Source: CAZJHX01 sp964545715
Lineage (GTDB): Bacteria > Myxococcota_A > UBA9042 > GCA-2863065
DNA: 64,000 bases
Direction: 5' to 3'
Assembly (NCBI GenBank): GCA_964545715.1
Contig: CAZJHX010000007.1
Location: 62,001-126,000 of the forward strand
The notes under the pieces were generated by a model. The model was not told the DNA's origin and did no database searches. It saw only the letters and a list, made by a program, of their open reading frames with translations. Both the position numbers and the translations under genes were made by a program. Each line of letters starts with the position of its first letter. Position 1 is the stretch's first letter. This document shows, one piece after another, positions 17,914 to 27,281 of the stretch.

Positions 17914-18743
17914 TCCGCGTCGGGCTCATCGGCCACCCGGTCGCGCACTCGCGCAGCCCGGCCATGCACAACGCCGCTTTTGCCGTCGCCGGGCTCAAGG
18001 GCGCCTACGAGGCGATCGATGTGGCGCCCGATGGGCTGTCGTCGGTCCTTGCCCGCTGCCGTGACGCCGGCTGGCGTGGGCTCAACGTGACCATTCCCCA
18101 CAAGCGCGCAGTCTTTGCTTTGTGCGACACCGTCACCGCCGCTGCGACCCGTGCCGCGGCCGTCAACACCTTGGTGTTCTCCGACGGCCAGGTGCGTGGC
18201 GACAACACCGATATCGCCGGGTTTGTCGGCAGCGTACGGGCGGTCGCGGGCTTTGAGCCCTCAGGTCGATCCGCGCTGGTGCTGGGCGCGGGTGGGGCGG
18301 CGCGAGGCGTTGTCGTCGGGCTGGTGGAGGCGGGCGCGGAGGTCGTTGTGACCGCGCGGCGTGATGAGGCGTCCCGAGCGCTGGCCGAGCAGCTGAACGT
18401 GGCCTGGGCGCCGCTGGACGACTCCCTGGCGGACCGCCCCGTCGACCTGCTGGTCAACGCCACCTCAGCGGGCATGAAGGCGGCGGTGGAATCCACAGGC
18501 TGGGCAGACGCGACCGCCTTCTTCGGCCGGCTGCCGATGGCCGCCTGGGGCACACCGACGACGCTGGACCTGGTCTACACGCCTGACACGACGGCCTTTA
18601 TGCATTGGGCTGCGTCGCAGGGCTGTCCGGCGTTTGGCGGGCTGGATATGCTGGCGCGCCAGGGCGCTCTCGCGTTTGAGCAGTGGACGGGCGTTGCGGC
18701 CGAGACCGTGCTGCCGGCGATGCTGGGCGAGCTCAGCTCGTAA
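17910..18743 (+). CDS. aroE: Shikimate dehydrogenase (NADP+)
   Basis: 277 residues from GTG 17910. Substrate-binding motifs GHPVAHSRSPAMHNAAF and NVTIPHKRAVF (catalytic Lys) are present, with GDNTDIAGF and the NADP-binding glycine loop GAGGAARGV; ALAFEQWTG closes the family pattern. The enzyme reduces 3-dehydroshikimate to shikimate in aromatic amino acid synthesis, fitting the neighbouring pabB and the distant trp operon. It overlaps ribF by 4 bases and the convergent pabB gene by 11 bases. Confidence 0.95.
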   Translation: MIRVGLIGHPVAHSRSPAMHNAAFAVAGLKGAYEAIDVAPDGLSSVLARCRDAGWRGLNVTIPHKRAVFALCDTVTAAATRAAAVNTLVFSDGQVRGDNTDIAGFVGSVRAVAGFEPSGRSALVLGAGGAARGVVVGLVEAGAEVVVTARRDEASRALAEQLNVAWAPLDDSLADRPVDLLVNATSAGMKAAVESTGWADATAFFGRLPMAAWGTPTTLDLVYTPDTTAFMHWAASQGCPAFGGLDMLARQGALAFEQWTGVAAETVLPAMLGELSS

Positions 18744-20016
18744 GAACGTCGAGAAAGGCCCGCGCCTTGGTGAGGGTCTCTTCGTACTCGCGCTCGGGGC
18801 ACGAGTCGGCCACGATGCCGCCGCCCACGCGAAAAGTGACCTGATCGCCCGCGACGACGGCCGTGCGGATCGGGATGCTCCAGCGGGATCGCCCGCGGTG
18901 GTCGACGACGCCCAGCGCGCCGCAGTAGATGCCGCGGCGCTCTCGCTCCAGCTCGGCGATGATCTCCATGGCCCGAATCTTTGGCGCCCCGGTGATCGAG
19001 CCGCCGGGAAAGGTGGCTCTCAGGATGTCGATCAGGTCGGCGTCCGGGCGCGGCGTGGCCTCGATCCGGCTCTCCAGATGGTGCACGGTTGGGTGAGTGA
19101 CGACGTCCAGCAGCGCGGGGACGCGGACGGTGCCCGGCACGGCGATACGGCCCAGGTCGTTGCGCTCCAGGTCAACGATCATGACGTGCTCGGCGCGCTC
19201 TTTGGGGTCGTTGAGCAGCTCCTGGGGATCGGCCCAGCGCGGTCGGGTGCCCTTGAGCGGCCACGTCGCGATGCGGTCTTCGGTGATCGACAAGAAGCCC
19301 TCGGGGGAGTTGCTGACGATCGCGGTGTCGCCCAGGTCCACAAAGGCGCCGTAGCAGGCGCTGTGGCGCGCACGCAGGCGTTGGTAGAGGGCGGCGGCGT
19401 CAATGCCGGGGCGCAGCTGAGCGCTGAAACGATGACTGAGATTGACCTGATAGACGTCGCCGGCGGCGATGTAGTCGCGGACCTTGCGCACGCTCTCGGC
19501 GTACCCCGCCGCTGTGACTTCGGTGGCGGGTGGCCCCGTCGTGAGCGGGCCGGACGGTACCACCGCCGGAGCCTGCCCCAGCGTGCGCTCCAGGCGGTCT
19601 GCTGCTGCCCGGTCTTGTGCGGTGATCCAGGCGCGCCCGGTCTCCAGGTCGTACGCGATGCATGCGGCGTAGGTGAGGACCAGCGCCTCAGGCTCGGGAG
19701 TGCGGTCGCCCGGGTCTGGGATGCGCTCCACGAAGCGGCCGACGTCGTAAGCAAAGGTCGCCAGCCGATGCACGGCGGGTAGCTCGGGCGCATCGGCTGC
19801 CGGCGTCGTCAGGCGTGAGCGGGTCGCCTCAAAGGGATCCATGCCGTCAGCGGGCTCGAAGCGCTCGATTGGGTCGCAGCCCAGAAAGTGATACCGCGCG
19901 TGCGGTGCGGGCCGATCGCCGGAGTCCAGCCAGAAGGCGCCGGGGCGACGGCAGACCGCCGCGAAAGCTCTGGCCGGGGTGTCGGGCAGCCCGGGCGGCA
20001 GCGGGTATTGCAGCAC
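18733..20016 (-). CDS. pabB: Aminodeoxychorismate synthase component I
   Basis: 427 residues from GTG 20016. The chorismate-binding fold is clear: YQVNLSHRF, ISNSPEGFL, WPLKGTRPR, ADLIDILRATFPGGSITGAPK, YCGALG and SIPIRTAVV. The Lys in PLKGTRPR is the signature that separates PabB from anthranilate synthase, which has Ala there (compare PIAGTRRR in TrpE of this window). It makes 4-amino-4-deoxychorismate for folate, using ammonia from a glutaminase subunit, which may be the TrpG encoded further along. It lies 10 bases after a small lipoprotein gene and may be transcribed with it. Confidence 0.93.
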   Translation of the reverse strand: MLQYPLPPGLPDTPARAFAAVCRRPGAFWLDSGDRPAPHARYHFLGCDPIERFEPADGMDPFEATRSRLTTPAADAPELPAVHRLATFAYDVGRFVERIPDPGDRTPEPEALVLTYAACIAYDLETGRAWITAQDRAAADRLERTLGQAPAVVPSGPLTTGPPATEVTAAGYAESVRKVRDYIAAGDVYQVNLSHRFSAQLRPGIDAAALYQRLRARHSACYGAFVDLGDTAIVSNSPEGFLSITEDRIATWPLKGTRPRWADPQELLNDPKERAEHVMIVDLERNDLGRIAVPGTVRVPALLDVVTHPTVHHLESRIEATPRPDADLIDILRATFPGGSITGAPKIRAMEIIAELERERRGIYCGALGVVDHRGRSRWSIPIRTAVVAGDQVTFRVGGGIVADSCPEREYEETLTKARAFLDVLTS

Positions 20017-20026
20017 GGTGAGCAGA

Positions 20027-20455
20027 CTACGGGTTGGGGAGGCCGTCAGTGAGCGTGAAGTCGGACGTCTCGAAGGGCAGGCCCGGCGCCCCGTTGGAGT
20101 CCGTGGGGGTGATTCTCAGGCGGATGGTGTCGCCCTCCGCCACGTCGGTCGGGTCCCAAAGCAGGCGGTGGAACTTGCCGGTGGGCTCGCGACTGGTCGT
20201 CAGCCCCACGACGCCGTGGCCGGTCACGGTGATGGCCTCGCCGTCGCCGCCTCGGACCAGCTCCACGTCCAGGTCGACGGGATCCTCTTCGTGATCGCGA
20301 ACCCAGAAGAAGATGGAGACCTGGCCGTCGTCGCCAACAAACACGGGCCCGATCGCCGTGACTTCGGGCGCTACGTTCAGCACGTCGATGCCCTGATCGC
20401 AGCTGGCGACCAGCATGGTGCTCAGAATAATGGCTGTGAGAACGGCGTACTTCAT
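20027..20455 (-). CDS. Small putative lipoprotein, unknown function
   Basis: 142 residues from ATG 20455 (MKYAVLTAIILSTMLVASC); a GTG five codons upstream is an alternative. The lipobox LVASC gives a lipidated cysteine at about residue 19. The mature part is beta-rich (VTAIGPVFVGDDGQVSIFFW, GDTIRLRITPTDSNG) and looks like an immunoglobulin-like or cadherin-like fold with acidic loops (DHEEDPVDLD). I do not recognise a family. It sits between a barrel-like lipoprotein and pabB on the same strand. Confidence 0.7.
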   Translation of the reverse strand: MKYAVLTAIILSTMLVASCDQGIDVLNVAPEVTAIGPVFVGDDGQVSIFFWVRDHEEDPVDLDVELVRGGDGEAITVTGHGVVGLTTSREPTGKFHRLLWDPTDVAEGDTIRLRITPTDSNGAPGLPFETSDFTLTDGLPNP

Positions 20456-20491
20456 GGCCGCCGGGGACACTACCGGCGTCCGGCGCCTAAA

Positions 20492-21172
20492 TCAACGGTG
20501 GCGTCCGCCGAAGCCGAACTTGAACGCGACACCGCCGGTGAAAATGGACGGCACCACCGACTCGGGCGCGTTGAGCCAGTAGACGATGCCGCCGTGGGGC
20601 ATGATCGAGAACATCTCGCTGACGGCGAACTCGACGCCCAGCGTGCCCCCGAACAGGTTCTGATGGTTTGAGGCCGAGCTGTCGCTGTCGCCGGCGAAGA
20701 GGAAGAGCCCCTGAAAGCGTGGGCTCACCGTGATCGTGACCGCGTCGCCTGCGTAGAAGTCCACCAGCAGCGGTATGACGTATTGCAGGAAGCCCGCGGC
20801 GCCGTCCCCGGCAGCCAGGAAGTACCCGCCCGCGGATGGGTCGACGGCCAGCCCGATGACCTCGGTCTGCAGCAGGCTGACCTTCACGTCGAACATCACG
20901 TTTGTGTAGGACTGCCAGGTGACGCCCAGGTCGACGATGTCGTGGACGCCGACGCGGTACTGCACGTCAACGACGGGTACGTAGGTGTGGTCCAGCGTCG
21001 CTTCGTTGTCGCCCACGATGTTGAGGCTCACGCCGAGCGCGGATGGCGAGACGGCGAGCTGATGGCGCCCTTTGCCCAGGGGCTTGGCGGTGGTCAGGTT
21101 GGCGACCGACGGGCACCCGGCCATGAGCAGCAGCCCGAGCGCGCCGAGCGGGAGTATGAGGCGTCTTACCAT
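20492..21172 (-). CDS. Putative lipoprotein resembling a small outer-membrane barrel
   Basis: 226 residues. The leader MVRRLILPLGALGLLLMAGC has a clear lipobox (LMAGC). The mature sequence alternates hydrophobic and polar residues in strands such as HQLAVSPSALGVSLNIVG, VDVQYRVGVHDIVDLGVTW and GGTLGVEFAVSEMFSIMPHGG, as in outer-membrane barrels, and ends in an aromatic strand (VAFKFGFGGRHR). No family is recognised. The start overlaps the stop of the upstream ParA gene by 7 bases, so the two are co-transcribed, though their roles do not obviously connect. Confidence 0.7.
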   Translation of the reverse strand: MVRRLILPLGALGLLLMAGCPSVANLTTAKPLGKGRHQLAVSPSALGVSLNIVGDNEATLDHTYVPVVDVQYRVGVHDIVDLGVTWQSYTNVMFDVKVSLLQTEVIGLAVDPSAGGYFLAAGDGAAGFLQYVIPLLVDFYAGDAVTITVSPRFQGLFLFAGDSDSSASNHQNLFGGTLGVEFAVSEMFSIMPHGGIVYWLNAPESVVPSIFTGGVAFKFGFGGRHR

Positions 21173-22014
21173 AGGATGTCGTCGATCTCGGCGGCGAGGT
21201 CACGGTACCCAACGGCGCCGCGGCTGGACTCGTCAAAGATGCAGACCGGCTTGCCGTCGTGCTGGGCCTTGGCGATGGCGGTGCTGGTGCCGATCTCCGA
21301 CTTCAGGATGTGTCGTCCGTAGCGCGTGTTCAGCGTCTCTTCGATGGCGCTGTTCATCGACTTGTTGCGCCGGTCCACCCGGGTGCGCAGCAGGCCCAGC
21401 AGCCCGATGCGTGGGTTCAGCGTCTCCTGGATGATCTCCAGCGTGTCCAGCAGGACGTCGACCCCGTCGAGCGCCAGGGTGCTCAGGTCACACGGCACCA
21501 GCACCTGATCGGCCGCGACCAGCGCGTTGACCGTCAGTGTCCCGATGTTGGGCGGGCAGTCGATCAGGATGATGTCGAAGTGCGTTCGGGCAAACTTCAG
21601 GGCCTGGCGCAGCAGCAGCTCTTTGCCGATGCGGGTGCCCATGATCGACTCGGTGTTGTGCAGCTCGTGGTCGCTGGCGACGTACCACAGCCCGTCGATG
21701 GACGTCGGCTGCACGATCTCCTGCACGTCCCGGCGCTTGGTCAGCAGAATGCTGCTCATGGTGTCCGGCGCGCGACCGCGGCCCTCGTCGCGCAGGCTCA
21801 TCTCCACGTGTCCCTGCGCGTCCATGTCCAGCAGCAGGACCTTTCGGCCGTGGTACTTGGCCAGATCGGCGCCCAGGTTCACGGTTGTGGTCGTCTTGCC
21901 GACCCCGCCTTTGCGGGCGGCCACCGCGATCACGTGGGCGTGGCGACGGCCGGCCTCGAGTCCGGAGCCGCGCACCAGGCGCTTGAGGTCGCTGAGGGTG
22001 TTCATGACGGACAT
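21166..22014 (-). CDS. ParA/Soj-family ATPase (orphan)
   Basis: 282 residues. The deviant Walker A KGGVGKTTTTVNLG, switch I-type DMDAQGHVEMSL, Walker B FDIILIDCPPNIG and VPCDLSTLALDGVD are all typical of ParA. These ATPases dimerise on ATP and move cargo over the nucleoid or set positions. No parB or parS-like gene lies beside it; instead a lipoprotein gene is coupled downstream. A chromosome-segregation role is therefore unproven, and a positioning role for an envelope structure is possible. The N-terminal 25 residues (MNTLSDLKRLVRGSGLE) are an extra basic helix. Confidence 0.85.
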   Translation of the reverse strand: MSVMNTLSDLKRLVRGSGLEAGRRHAHVIAVAARKGGVGKTTTTVNLGADLAKYHGRKVLLLDMDAQGHVEMSLRDEGRGRAPDTMSSILLTKRRDVQEIVQPTSIDGLWYVASDHELHNTESIMGTRIGKELLLRQALKFARTHFDIILIDCPPNIGTLTVNALVAADQVLVPCDLSTLALDGVDVLLDTLEIIQETLNPRIGLLGLLRTRVDRRNKSMNSAIEETLNTRYGRHILKSEIGTSTAIAKAQHDGKPVCIFDESSRGAVGYRDLAAEIDDILW

Positions 22015-22084
22015 TGCGGTTCTCCCGATCGTGGATCGCCTCCAGTGTCGATCCAGCCGCCGGACCGGTCCAATATTTAGCTGG

Positions 22085-23557
22085 CTAGTGTGAATCGACG
22101 ATCAGCGCGCAGATCCGATCCTGAATCTTGCGCATTTGCGGTGTGGCCTTGCGCGTGTCGTTCATGATGATCGAAAAGGCGAGCAGGCGGCCCTTTCGGT
22201 TGCGCGCGTAGCCGCTCAGCGCCGAGACGGAGTTCAGGGTGCCGGTCTTGCCGATGATCCGGCGCGTGTAGTCGTCGCCCTTGAGGCGGTTGGCCAGCGT
22301 GCCGTCCTGGCCGGCGACCGCCAGAGAGTCCCGATATGCCTGCCGATGTTCGTGGCGGTTCATGTGCACGAGCAGCGCAACGACCTGGCGCGGGCTGAAG
22401 CGTCCGCCGTCGTACAGGCCCGAGCCGTTGTTGTACTGAAACGATCCCTTCTTGAGGCCGACGGTCTCGACCAGCCAGCGCGTGACCAGCGCTTTGGCCG
22501 CCTTCCACCGCGCCGGGCCCGTACGCGGCTGCACCAGGCCACGAAGCAGCATCTCGGCGATGAAGTTGTTGGACAGCTTGTTCATGTCAGCCACGATCGC
22601 CGAGAGCGGGGGCGATCTATGGGCCGCCAGCAGCGTCGCGGCCCTGGGCGTCACGCCCATCTTGATCGAGACGCCCTTGGGGATGTCGACGCCACCCCTC
22701 TTCAGCAGCGCCGCCAGCGCGTAGCCCGCCATGATCGGCGGATGCTCGATGCGCCGGATGCCCCAGTTGGGGCCGCGGCGCTTGCGCCCGATCTTGCCGG
22801 TGATCATCGCCACGGACCGCTGCCCGCGCGCCTTGACCCGGATCTTGATGGTGGAGCCCTTGCCGGACACCGTACGCGCGCGGTTGTCCACGATGACGTA
22901 TGCGCCCGGTGGCGTGACGACAATGCGCGGCTTGCGCCCCTCTCGGGTTGCAAAGACCTCGATGCGCGCGGTGCCCCAGTCCAGCGCGACGGCGCCCGTG
23001 GACGCTCGATAGCTGGAGTCGGTGTTCTTCTTGCCGAAGCCCGGCGGTAGCACCCCGCCGGCGAAGGCGCTGGTGTCCACGATTATCGAGCCGATGGAGG
23101 CCTCGGAGCCCAGCTTGCGTGAGGCCTTGCGAACCAGAGGACGGAAGCGCTCCATCGTCAGCTCGGGATCCCCGGTGCCACGCAGGTACACCGTGTTGTC
23201 TCTGGCCAGGATCGCGGTCTCAAAGCGTCGCTCGGGACCCAGGCGATCGAGCGCGGCGGCGCTGGTGAACAGCTTCAGCGTCGACGCCGGGTTGAGCGTC
23301 TTGTCCGCGTTGTTGCGCACCCAGTGCTGCCCGGTTTTGGCGTCCGCCACCACGATCCCGACGCGGACCCCCTTGAGCGGAGATCTGCGCAGCAGCTTGC
23401 GGACAGCGCGGCGCAGGCGCTTGGCACCTCGAGTCTCCGCCAGCGGCGAGACGACTGCCTTGTCGGGAGGCTCGGCGGCGACGTGGCCGACCGCGCCGCC
23501 GCTGACGATCGCGATCAGGAGGCCCCAGAGGGCCCCTTTCAGGACACCGTTGCGCAC
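22085..23557 (-). CDS. dacB: D-alanyl-D-alanine carboxypeptidase/endopeptidase, PBP4 type (S13)
   Basis: 490 residues with a signal peptide (MRNGVLKGALWGLLIAIVSG, cleaved near HVAAEP). All three penicillin-binding motifs are present: STLK with Ser92 and Lys95, SNN at 329-331 (NKLSNNFIAEML) and KTG at 437-439 (IIGKTGTLN). The insertion between the first two motifs is the expected S13 length. It trims pentapeptides and cleaves 3-4 cross-links in the periplasm. It is divergent from an L,D-transpeptidase gene across 232 bases, an apt pairing because carboxypeptidases supply the tetrapeptides that L,D-transpeptidases use. Confidence 0.93.
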   Translation of the reverse strand: MRNGVLKGALWGLLIAIVSGGAVGHVAAEPPDKAVVSPLAETRGAKRLRRAVRKLLRRSPLKGVRVGIVVADAKTGQHWVRNNADKTLNPASTLKLFTSAAALDRLGPERRFETAILARDNTVYLRGTGDPELTMERFRPLVRKASRKLGSEASIGSIIVDTSAFAGGVLPPGFGKKNTDSSYRASTGAVALDWGTARIEVFATREGRKPRIVVTPPGAYVIVDNRARTVSGKGSTIKIRVKARGQRSVAMITGKIGRKRRGPNWGIRRIEHPPIMAGYALAALLKRGGVDIPKGVSIKMGVTPRAATLLAAHRSPPLSAIVADMNKLSNNFIAEMLLRGLVQPRTGPARWKAAKALVTRWLVETVGLKKGSFQYNNGSGLYDGGRFSPRQVVALLVHMNRHEHRQAYRDSLAVAGQDGTLANRLKGDDYTRRIIGKTGTLNSVSALSGYARNRKGRLLAFSIIMNDTRKATPQMRKIQDRICALIVDSH

Positions 23558-23689
23558 CTCGGCGGGATATCAGACGCGTGGGCCGCCAGCAAGCCGGGGG
23601 GCTCTGCCAGGCACTGAACAGATGAGCAATTTCTTGCGTAAACCGCAGGCAGGGGCTAGGGTCCAACCCGTGTGCGAACGTGGGCACAT

Positions 23690-23705
23690 GTGTCAACAGT
23701 GACAC
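23690..23705. promoter_or_regulatory. Short palindrome in the dacB / L,D-transpeptidase intergenic region
   Basis: GTGTCA-ACAG-TGACAC is a perfect 6-base inverted repeat between two divergent cell-wall genes. It could be an operator for both. No flanking evidence fixes the regulator. The rest of 23558-23789 shows no open frame or RNA-like structure that I can support. Confidence 0.3.
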
Positions 23706-23789
23706 GGCTTGGCTGATCTGAATCGCAAACGATTCCCGGCATTTCCCACGAACAGCAGCTTGGCATGTGATTTGTACTCTCATCACGAC

Positions 23790-26111
23790 ATGAAAACGGA
23801 CTCACAAGTTTCGCGCGCGCGTTGGCGGCTGGTTACGGCTGTGCTGGCGGCGCTCATGATCTGTGGTTGCGGCAAAGACGCACCGCCCCGCGAGGGTGAG
23901 AATGCGCCCGTGGCCAGCGCGTCGGCAGGCAAGGTCTCCGGCATCGCGGCCGGGCAGAACCGTCCTGCGGCGGCCAAGGTGATCACGGCGCCCAAGGCGC
24001 AGCCCAAGACGGCGACCGCCTACGCGGAGAGCGTGTTGACGTGGATGCGTCGCTCGCGGCAGCAGCAAGCACGCCTGGAGGATCACCTGCGCAAGCAGAT
24101 GGAGCTGATGGTCGGCAAGCATCGCCGCTTTCAGAAGATCTCGCTCAGGGCCTACGGCGAGCGCGACTACGCACGCTATCTCAGCGACGGCGACCAGCTG
24201 ACCGAGGACGGGCGCGAAGTCATCAAGCTGATCTCGGACGTGGAGAGCCACGGGCTGGACGCGTCGCCGTACCCGGTCAAGGCGCTGAAGGAGGCGCTGG
24301 CGCGATACGAGTCCGGGCTGACCACGCTGGACGCCATACGTACCAGCGCGGCGGACGGCAGCGCCGCCCTGTCCAAGTTGGTGCTGACGATCAGCCGCTT
24401 TGAGCACAAGAAGGACGAGCCGTACGCGGACGCCAAGATGCGGCTGGAGACCGCCCTGCTGGGGCGTGGCCTGGACGACTCGATGCCGATGGCCGAGCAC
24501 CTGGCGGAGCTGACGGCGTGGTCGGTGCGCCTGCAGAAGACCCGCCGCACCGTGCGTGAGGCTCTGGCGGATGTCGATGTGCTGGGCCTGCGCGGCTTCT
24601 TTCAGTATGCGCTGGACTTCAAGCACATGGTAGTGGCGCAGCCTTTCAAGGCGATGGCCCCGGCTGAGAAGGTGCGGGCGCCGGACCGCTACGCCAAGTC
24701 GCTGGCGGCCGATTTGAAGGCGGCGGGCCCGGAGCTGGGTAGGGCGATGAAGGGGCTGTGGCCCGCGCACCCGTATTACAACAAGACGCGCGCGGCGCTG
24801 AAACAGTATCGCGGCTATGCGGCGGCCGGTGTCCCCGGGTGGAAAATCAGGACCACGCTGAAGCGGGGCCGCAAGGGCAAGAAGGTGCTGGCGCTGAAAG
24901 AGCGGCTGCACGCGGAGGGCTACTTCAAGGGCGACGTGGTCAACCCCGAGTTCGGTAAGGAGCTCGAGGCGGCGGTCAAGACGTATCAGCGGGCGCATCA
25001 GCTGAAGCCGGACGGCATCGTACGCAACACCTATGGCCTGGCCGGGCTGACGCGGCGGTCGCTGAATGTGCCGATGTCATCGCGCGTCCGCCAGCTGGAG
25101 CTGTCACTGCAGCGGTGGCGCGAGTCGCCCAGCCGCAACGAGCCCTTCTATTTTCGTGTCAACGTGCCGCAGTTCGAGGTGGAGGTCTGGGAGAAGGACA
25201 AGCTGCTGCGCACGCACAAGATCATCGTGGGCAACAACCGCTTTGAGATCGACTCCGACCACGGGCGCAAGGGTCACTTGAACCGCACCGCGCTGATCTC
25301 GGACTTCATCGAGGTGGTCGTGATCAACCCGATTTGGAACGTGCCCGAGCGCATCCGGATCAGCGAGATCCTGGTCGAGGCTGAGAAGGACCCCGACTAC
25401 CTGCGCAAGCACGGCTACAAGATCCGTAACCTGGGCAACGGACGCCAGCAGGTCTATCAGGCCGCGGGTCCCGGCAACGCGCTGGGCCGCGTCAAGCTGC
25501 TGTTTCCCAACAAACACAGCATCTATATGCACGACACGCCGAAGCGAAAGCTGTTCCGGCGCACCATTCGCACGTTCAGCCACGGCTGCATGCGCCTGCA
25601 CCGCCCGGTGGAGATGGCCACCTTCCTGCTGGAGCATCAGGGCCTCATGGACGGCGCTGAGGTCCAGAAGGTGCTGGCGACCAAGAAGGAGCGCGGCGTG
25701 CGCCTGAAGCAGAAGGTGCCGATTCACATCGAATACAACACCATCGCGTTTGCGGACGGCAGCGAAGACCCGCTGTTTTTGAACGACGTCTACAAGTACG
25801 ACAAAGAGTACTACGCGGGCGCGCTGCCGCTGAAGGCCGAGCAGAGGATCCCGATCGTCAAGTCGACCGCGCCGCCGATCGTGCTGGACGAGGATGGGCG
25901 CGTGGTCCGTCCCGACCTGGACGAAGAGGATGCGGAGAACGTCGAGGATCCTGAAGGCGACGGCGAAGAGGACGGCGAAAAGCCTGTCGTCCCGACCGCC
26001 GAGCCCGTGGCTCCCGAGAAGCCGGGTGCACCTGAGAAGCCGGCGGTCCAGCCGGAGAAGCCGGTCGAGCCTGAGAAGCCGGTCCTGAATGAGCCTGGTG
26101 ACGGGGTTTAG
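23790..26111 (+). CDS. L,D-transpeptidase (YkuD domain, YcbB/LdtD-like lipoprotein)
   Basis: 773 residues from ATG 23790 (MKTDSQVSRARWRLV), 27 codons inside the longest frame; this start gives a lipoprotein leader ending LMICGC. A helical scaffold domain (about 70-350) is followed by a peptidoglycan-binding domain (360-420: VLALKERLHAEGYF...QLKPDG) and a YkuD domain (450-625) with His581 in MHDTP and the nucleophile Cys600 in SHGCMRL. This order matches LdtD/YcbB, which makes 3-3 cross-links in peptidoglycan. The C-terminus is unusual: an acidic stretch, then PEKP-type repeats to the end, probably a flexible extension. It is divergent from dacB. Confidence 0.92.
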   Translation: MKTDSQVSRARWRLVTAVLAALMICGCGKDAPPREGENAPVASASAGKVSGIAAGQNRPAAAKVITAPKAQPKTATAYAESVLTWMRRSRQQQARLEDHLRKQMELMVGKHRRFQKISLRAYGERDYARYLSDGDQLTEDGREVIKLISDVESHGLDASPYPVKALKEALARYESGLTTLDAIRTSAADGSAALSKLVLTISRFEHKKDEPYADAKMRLETALLGRGLDDSMPMAEHLAELTAWSVRLQKTRRTVREALADVDVLGLRGFFQYALDFKHMVVAQPFKAMAPAEKVRAPDRYAKSLAADLKAAGPELGRAMKGLWPAHPYYNKTRAALKQYRGYAAAGVPGWKIRTTLKRGRKGKKVLALKERLHAEGYFKGDVVNPEFGKELEAAVKTYQRAHQLKPDGIVRNTYGLAGLTRRSLNVPMSSRVRQLELSLQRWRESPSRNEPFYFRVNVPQFEVEVWEKDKLLRTHKIIVGNNRFEIDSDHGRKGHLNRTALISDFIEVVVINPIWNVPERIRISEILVEAEKDPDYLRKHGYKIRNLGNGRQQVYQAAGPGNALGRVKLLFPNKHSIYMHDTPKRKLFRRTIRTFSHGCMRLHRPVEMATFLLEHQGLMDGAEVQKVLATKKERGVRLKQKVPIHIEYNTIAFADGSEDPLFLNDVYKYDKEYYAGALPLKAEQRIPIVKSTAPPIVLDEDGRVVRPDLDEEDAENVEDPEGDGEEDGEKPVVPTAEPVAPEKPGAPEKPAVQPEKPVEPEKPVLNEPGDGV

Positions 26112-26127
26112 AGCTAATGCCGGTCAC

Positions 26128-27246
26128 TTAGAGCAGCTGACCAAACCGATGCAGCCCGCCCAGGTCGTGAATATCCTCCTCGAAGTCCTGAACGGCTACC
26201 GCCAAATCGCCTTCGGCAAGCTCCTGCTTCAGGCGCTCAAGCTCGCGCGCGTCACGCGTGACCAGCGTCTGGTAGTTGCGGGCGTTGGTCAGGATGCGAG
26301 CCGCGAGGTCCGCGTTTTCGGGGGCATCGCTGACAAAAGCGGCCTTGAAGTCGGCCTCGAGCGCGTCGTCTGTCGGGCCGAACGAGCGCCGCAGGCGGTT
26401 CATGACAAAGGCGCCAAACGGCATGCCCTCGCGCTGCAGGCGGCGGTAGAAGAACAGCCCCTCGTCGACGCTGGCGCGCTCCGGCCCGGTCAGGATCACA
26501 AAGGCGACCTCGTCGCTGCGCATCAGGCGCTTGACCTCGGAGGCGCGGTCGACAAAGCCGGCGTACATCGACTTGAAGTCGTTGAGAAAGTTCAGGATGT
26601 CGATGAAGAGGTCCGTCCCCAGAAAGCGTCCCACGCCGCGTAGAATCAACGCGTTGGCCTTGAGAAAGCCCAGGCCCAGGCGGCCCAGCGTGCGCGTTGA
26701 CTTGGCGACCAGGCCGTCGGTGCTCTGGTTCATGAAGGACTGCAGCCGGTCGGGCGCGTCCAGAAAGTCGAGCGCGTGCACGGTCGGCGGCGTGTCCAGC
26801 ACGATCAGGTCGTGCTCGCCCTCGGTGTACAGCTCGTACAGCTTCTCCATCGCCATGTACTCGGCTGAGCCGGCCAGCCGCGTGGACGCCTGCTCGTAGA
26901 AGCGGCTCTTCAGGATCTTGTCCGGCTCGGTGGCGTACCGATGCACGATGGTGTCGAAAGTGCGCTGGGTGTCCAGCATCGCCGCGTGCATCGGCGCGTT
27001 GCGCTCCAGGCCGGCCGCCTTGAACGCGTCCTCGCCGATCTCCTGCTGCTCCGTCTCGAAGGCCGACAGCCCCAGCGAGTTGGCCAGCCGATGTGCCGGG
27101 TCCACCGTCAAGACCAGCACGCTGCGCCCCATTGTGGCAGCACGCAACGCGATCGCTGCGCTGGTTGTGGTCTTGCCGACACCGCCGGGCCCCACGCAGA
27201 TAATCGTGCGGCGCGTGCGGATCAGGTCGTCGATGGAGTCGCCCAT
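26128..27246 (-). CDS. ArsA/Get3-family anion-transporting-type ATPase
   Basis: 372 residues from ATG 27246 (MGDSIDDLIRTRRTIIC); the open frame runs upstream into truA, but that part is a shadow. It has a deviant P-loop GPGGVGKTTTSAAIAL, TVDPAHRLANSLGL (switch and A-loop) and LIVLDTPPTVHALDFLDAP. It matches the ArsA/Get3-like subgroup common in actinobacteria and myxobacteria. Eukaryotic Get3 targets tail-anchored membrane proteins and ArsA drives arsenite export; no arsenic genes lie here. The Cys metal-site pattern of ArsA is not seen. It is the last gene of a long minus-strand run, 35 bases after truA. Confidence 0.87.
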   Translation of the reverse strand: MGDSIDDLIRTRRTIICVGPGGVGKTTTSAAIALRAATMGRSVLVLTVDPAHRLANSLGLSAFETEQQEIGEDAFKAAGLERNAPMHAAMLDTQRTFDTIVHRYATEPDKILKSRFYEQASTRLAGSAEYMAMEKLYELYTEGEHDLIVLDTPPTVHALDFLDAPDRLQSFMNQSTDGLVAKSTRTLGRLGLGFLKANALILRGVGRFLGTDLFIDILNFLNDFKSMYAGFVDRASEVKRLMRSDEVAFVILTGPERASVDEGLFFYRRLQREGMPFGAFVMNRLRRSFGPTDDALEADFKAAFVSDAPENADLAARILTNARNYQTLVTRDARELERLKQELAEGDLAVAVQDFEEDIHDLGGLHRFGQLL

Positions 27247-27281
27247 GAGGGTGGGGATATACCCCCCGGATGTCGAAAGCG

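Noticed and set aside
23758..23774. Sigma-54-like TTGGCATGTGATTTGTA before the L,D-transpeptidase gene
   Set aside because: The -12 element has GT in place of GC and would put the transcription start only a few bases before the ATG.
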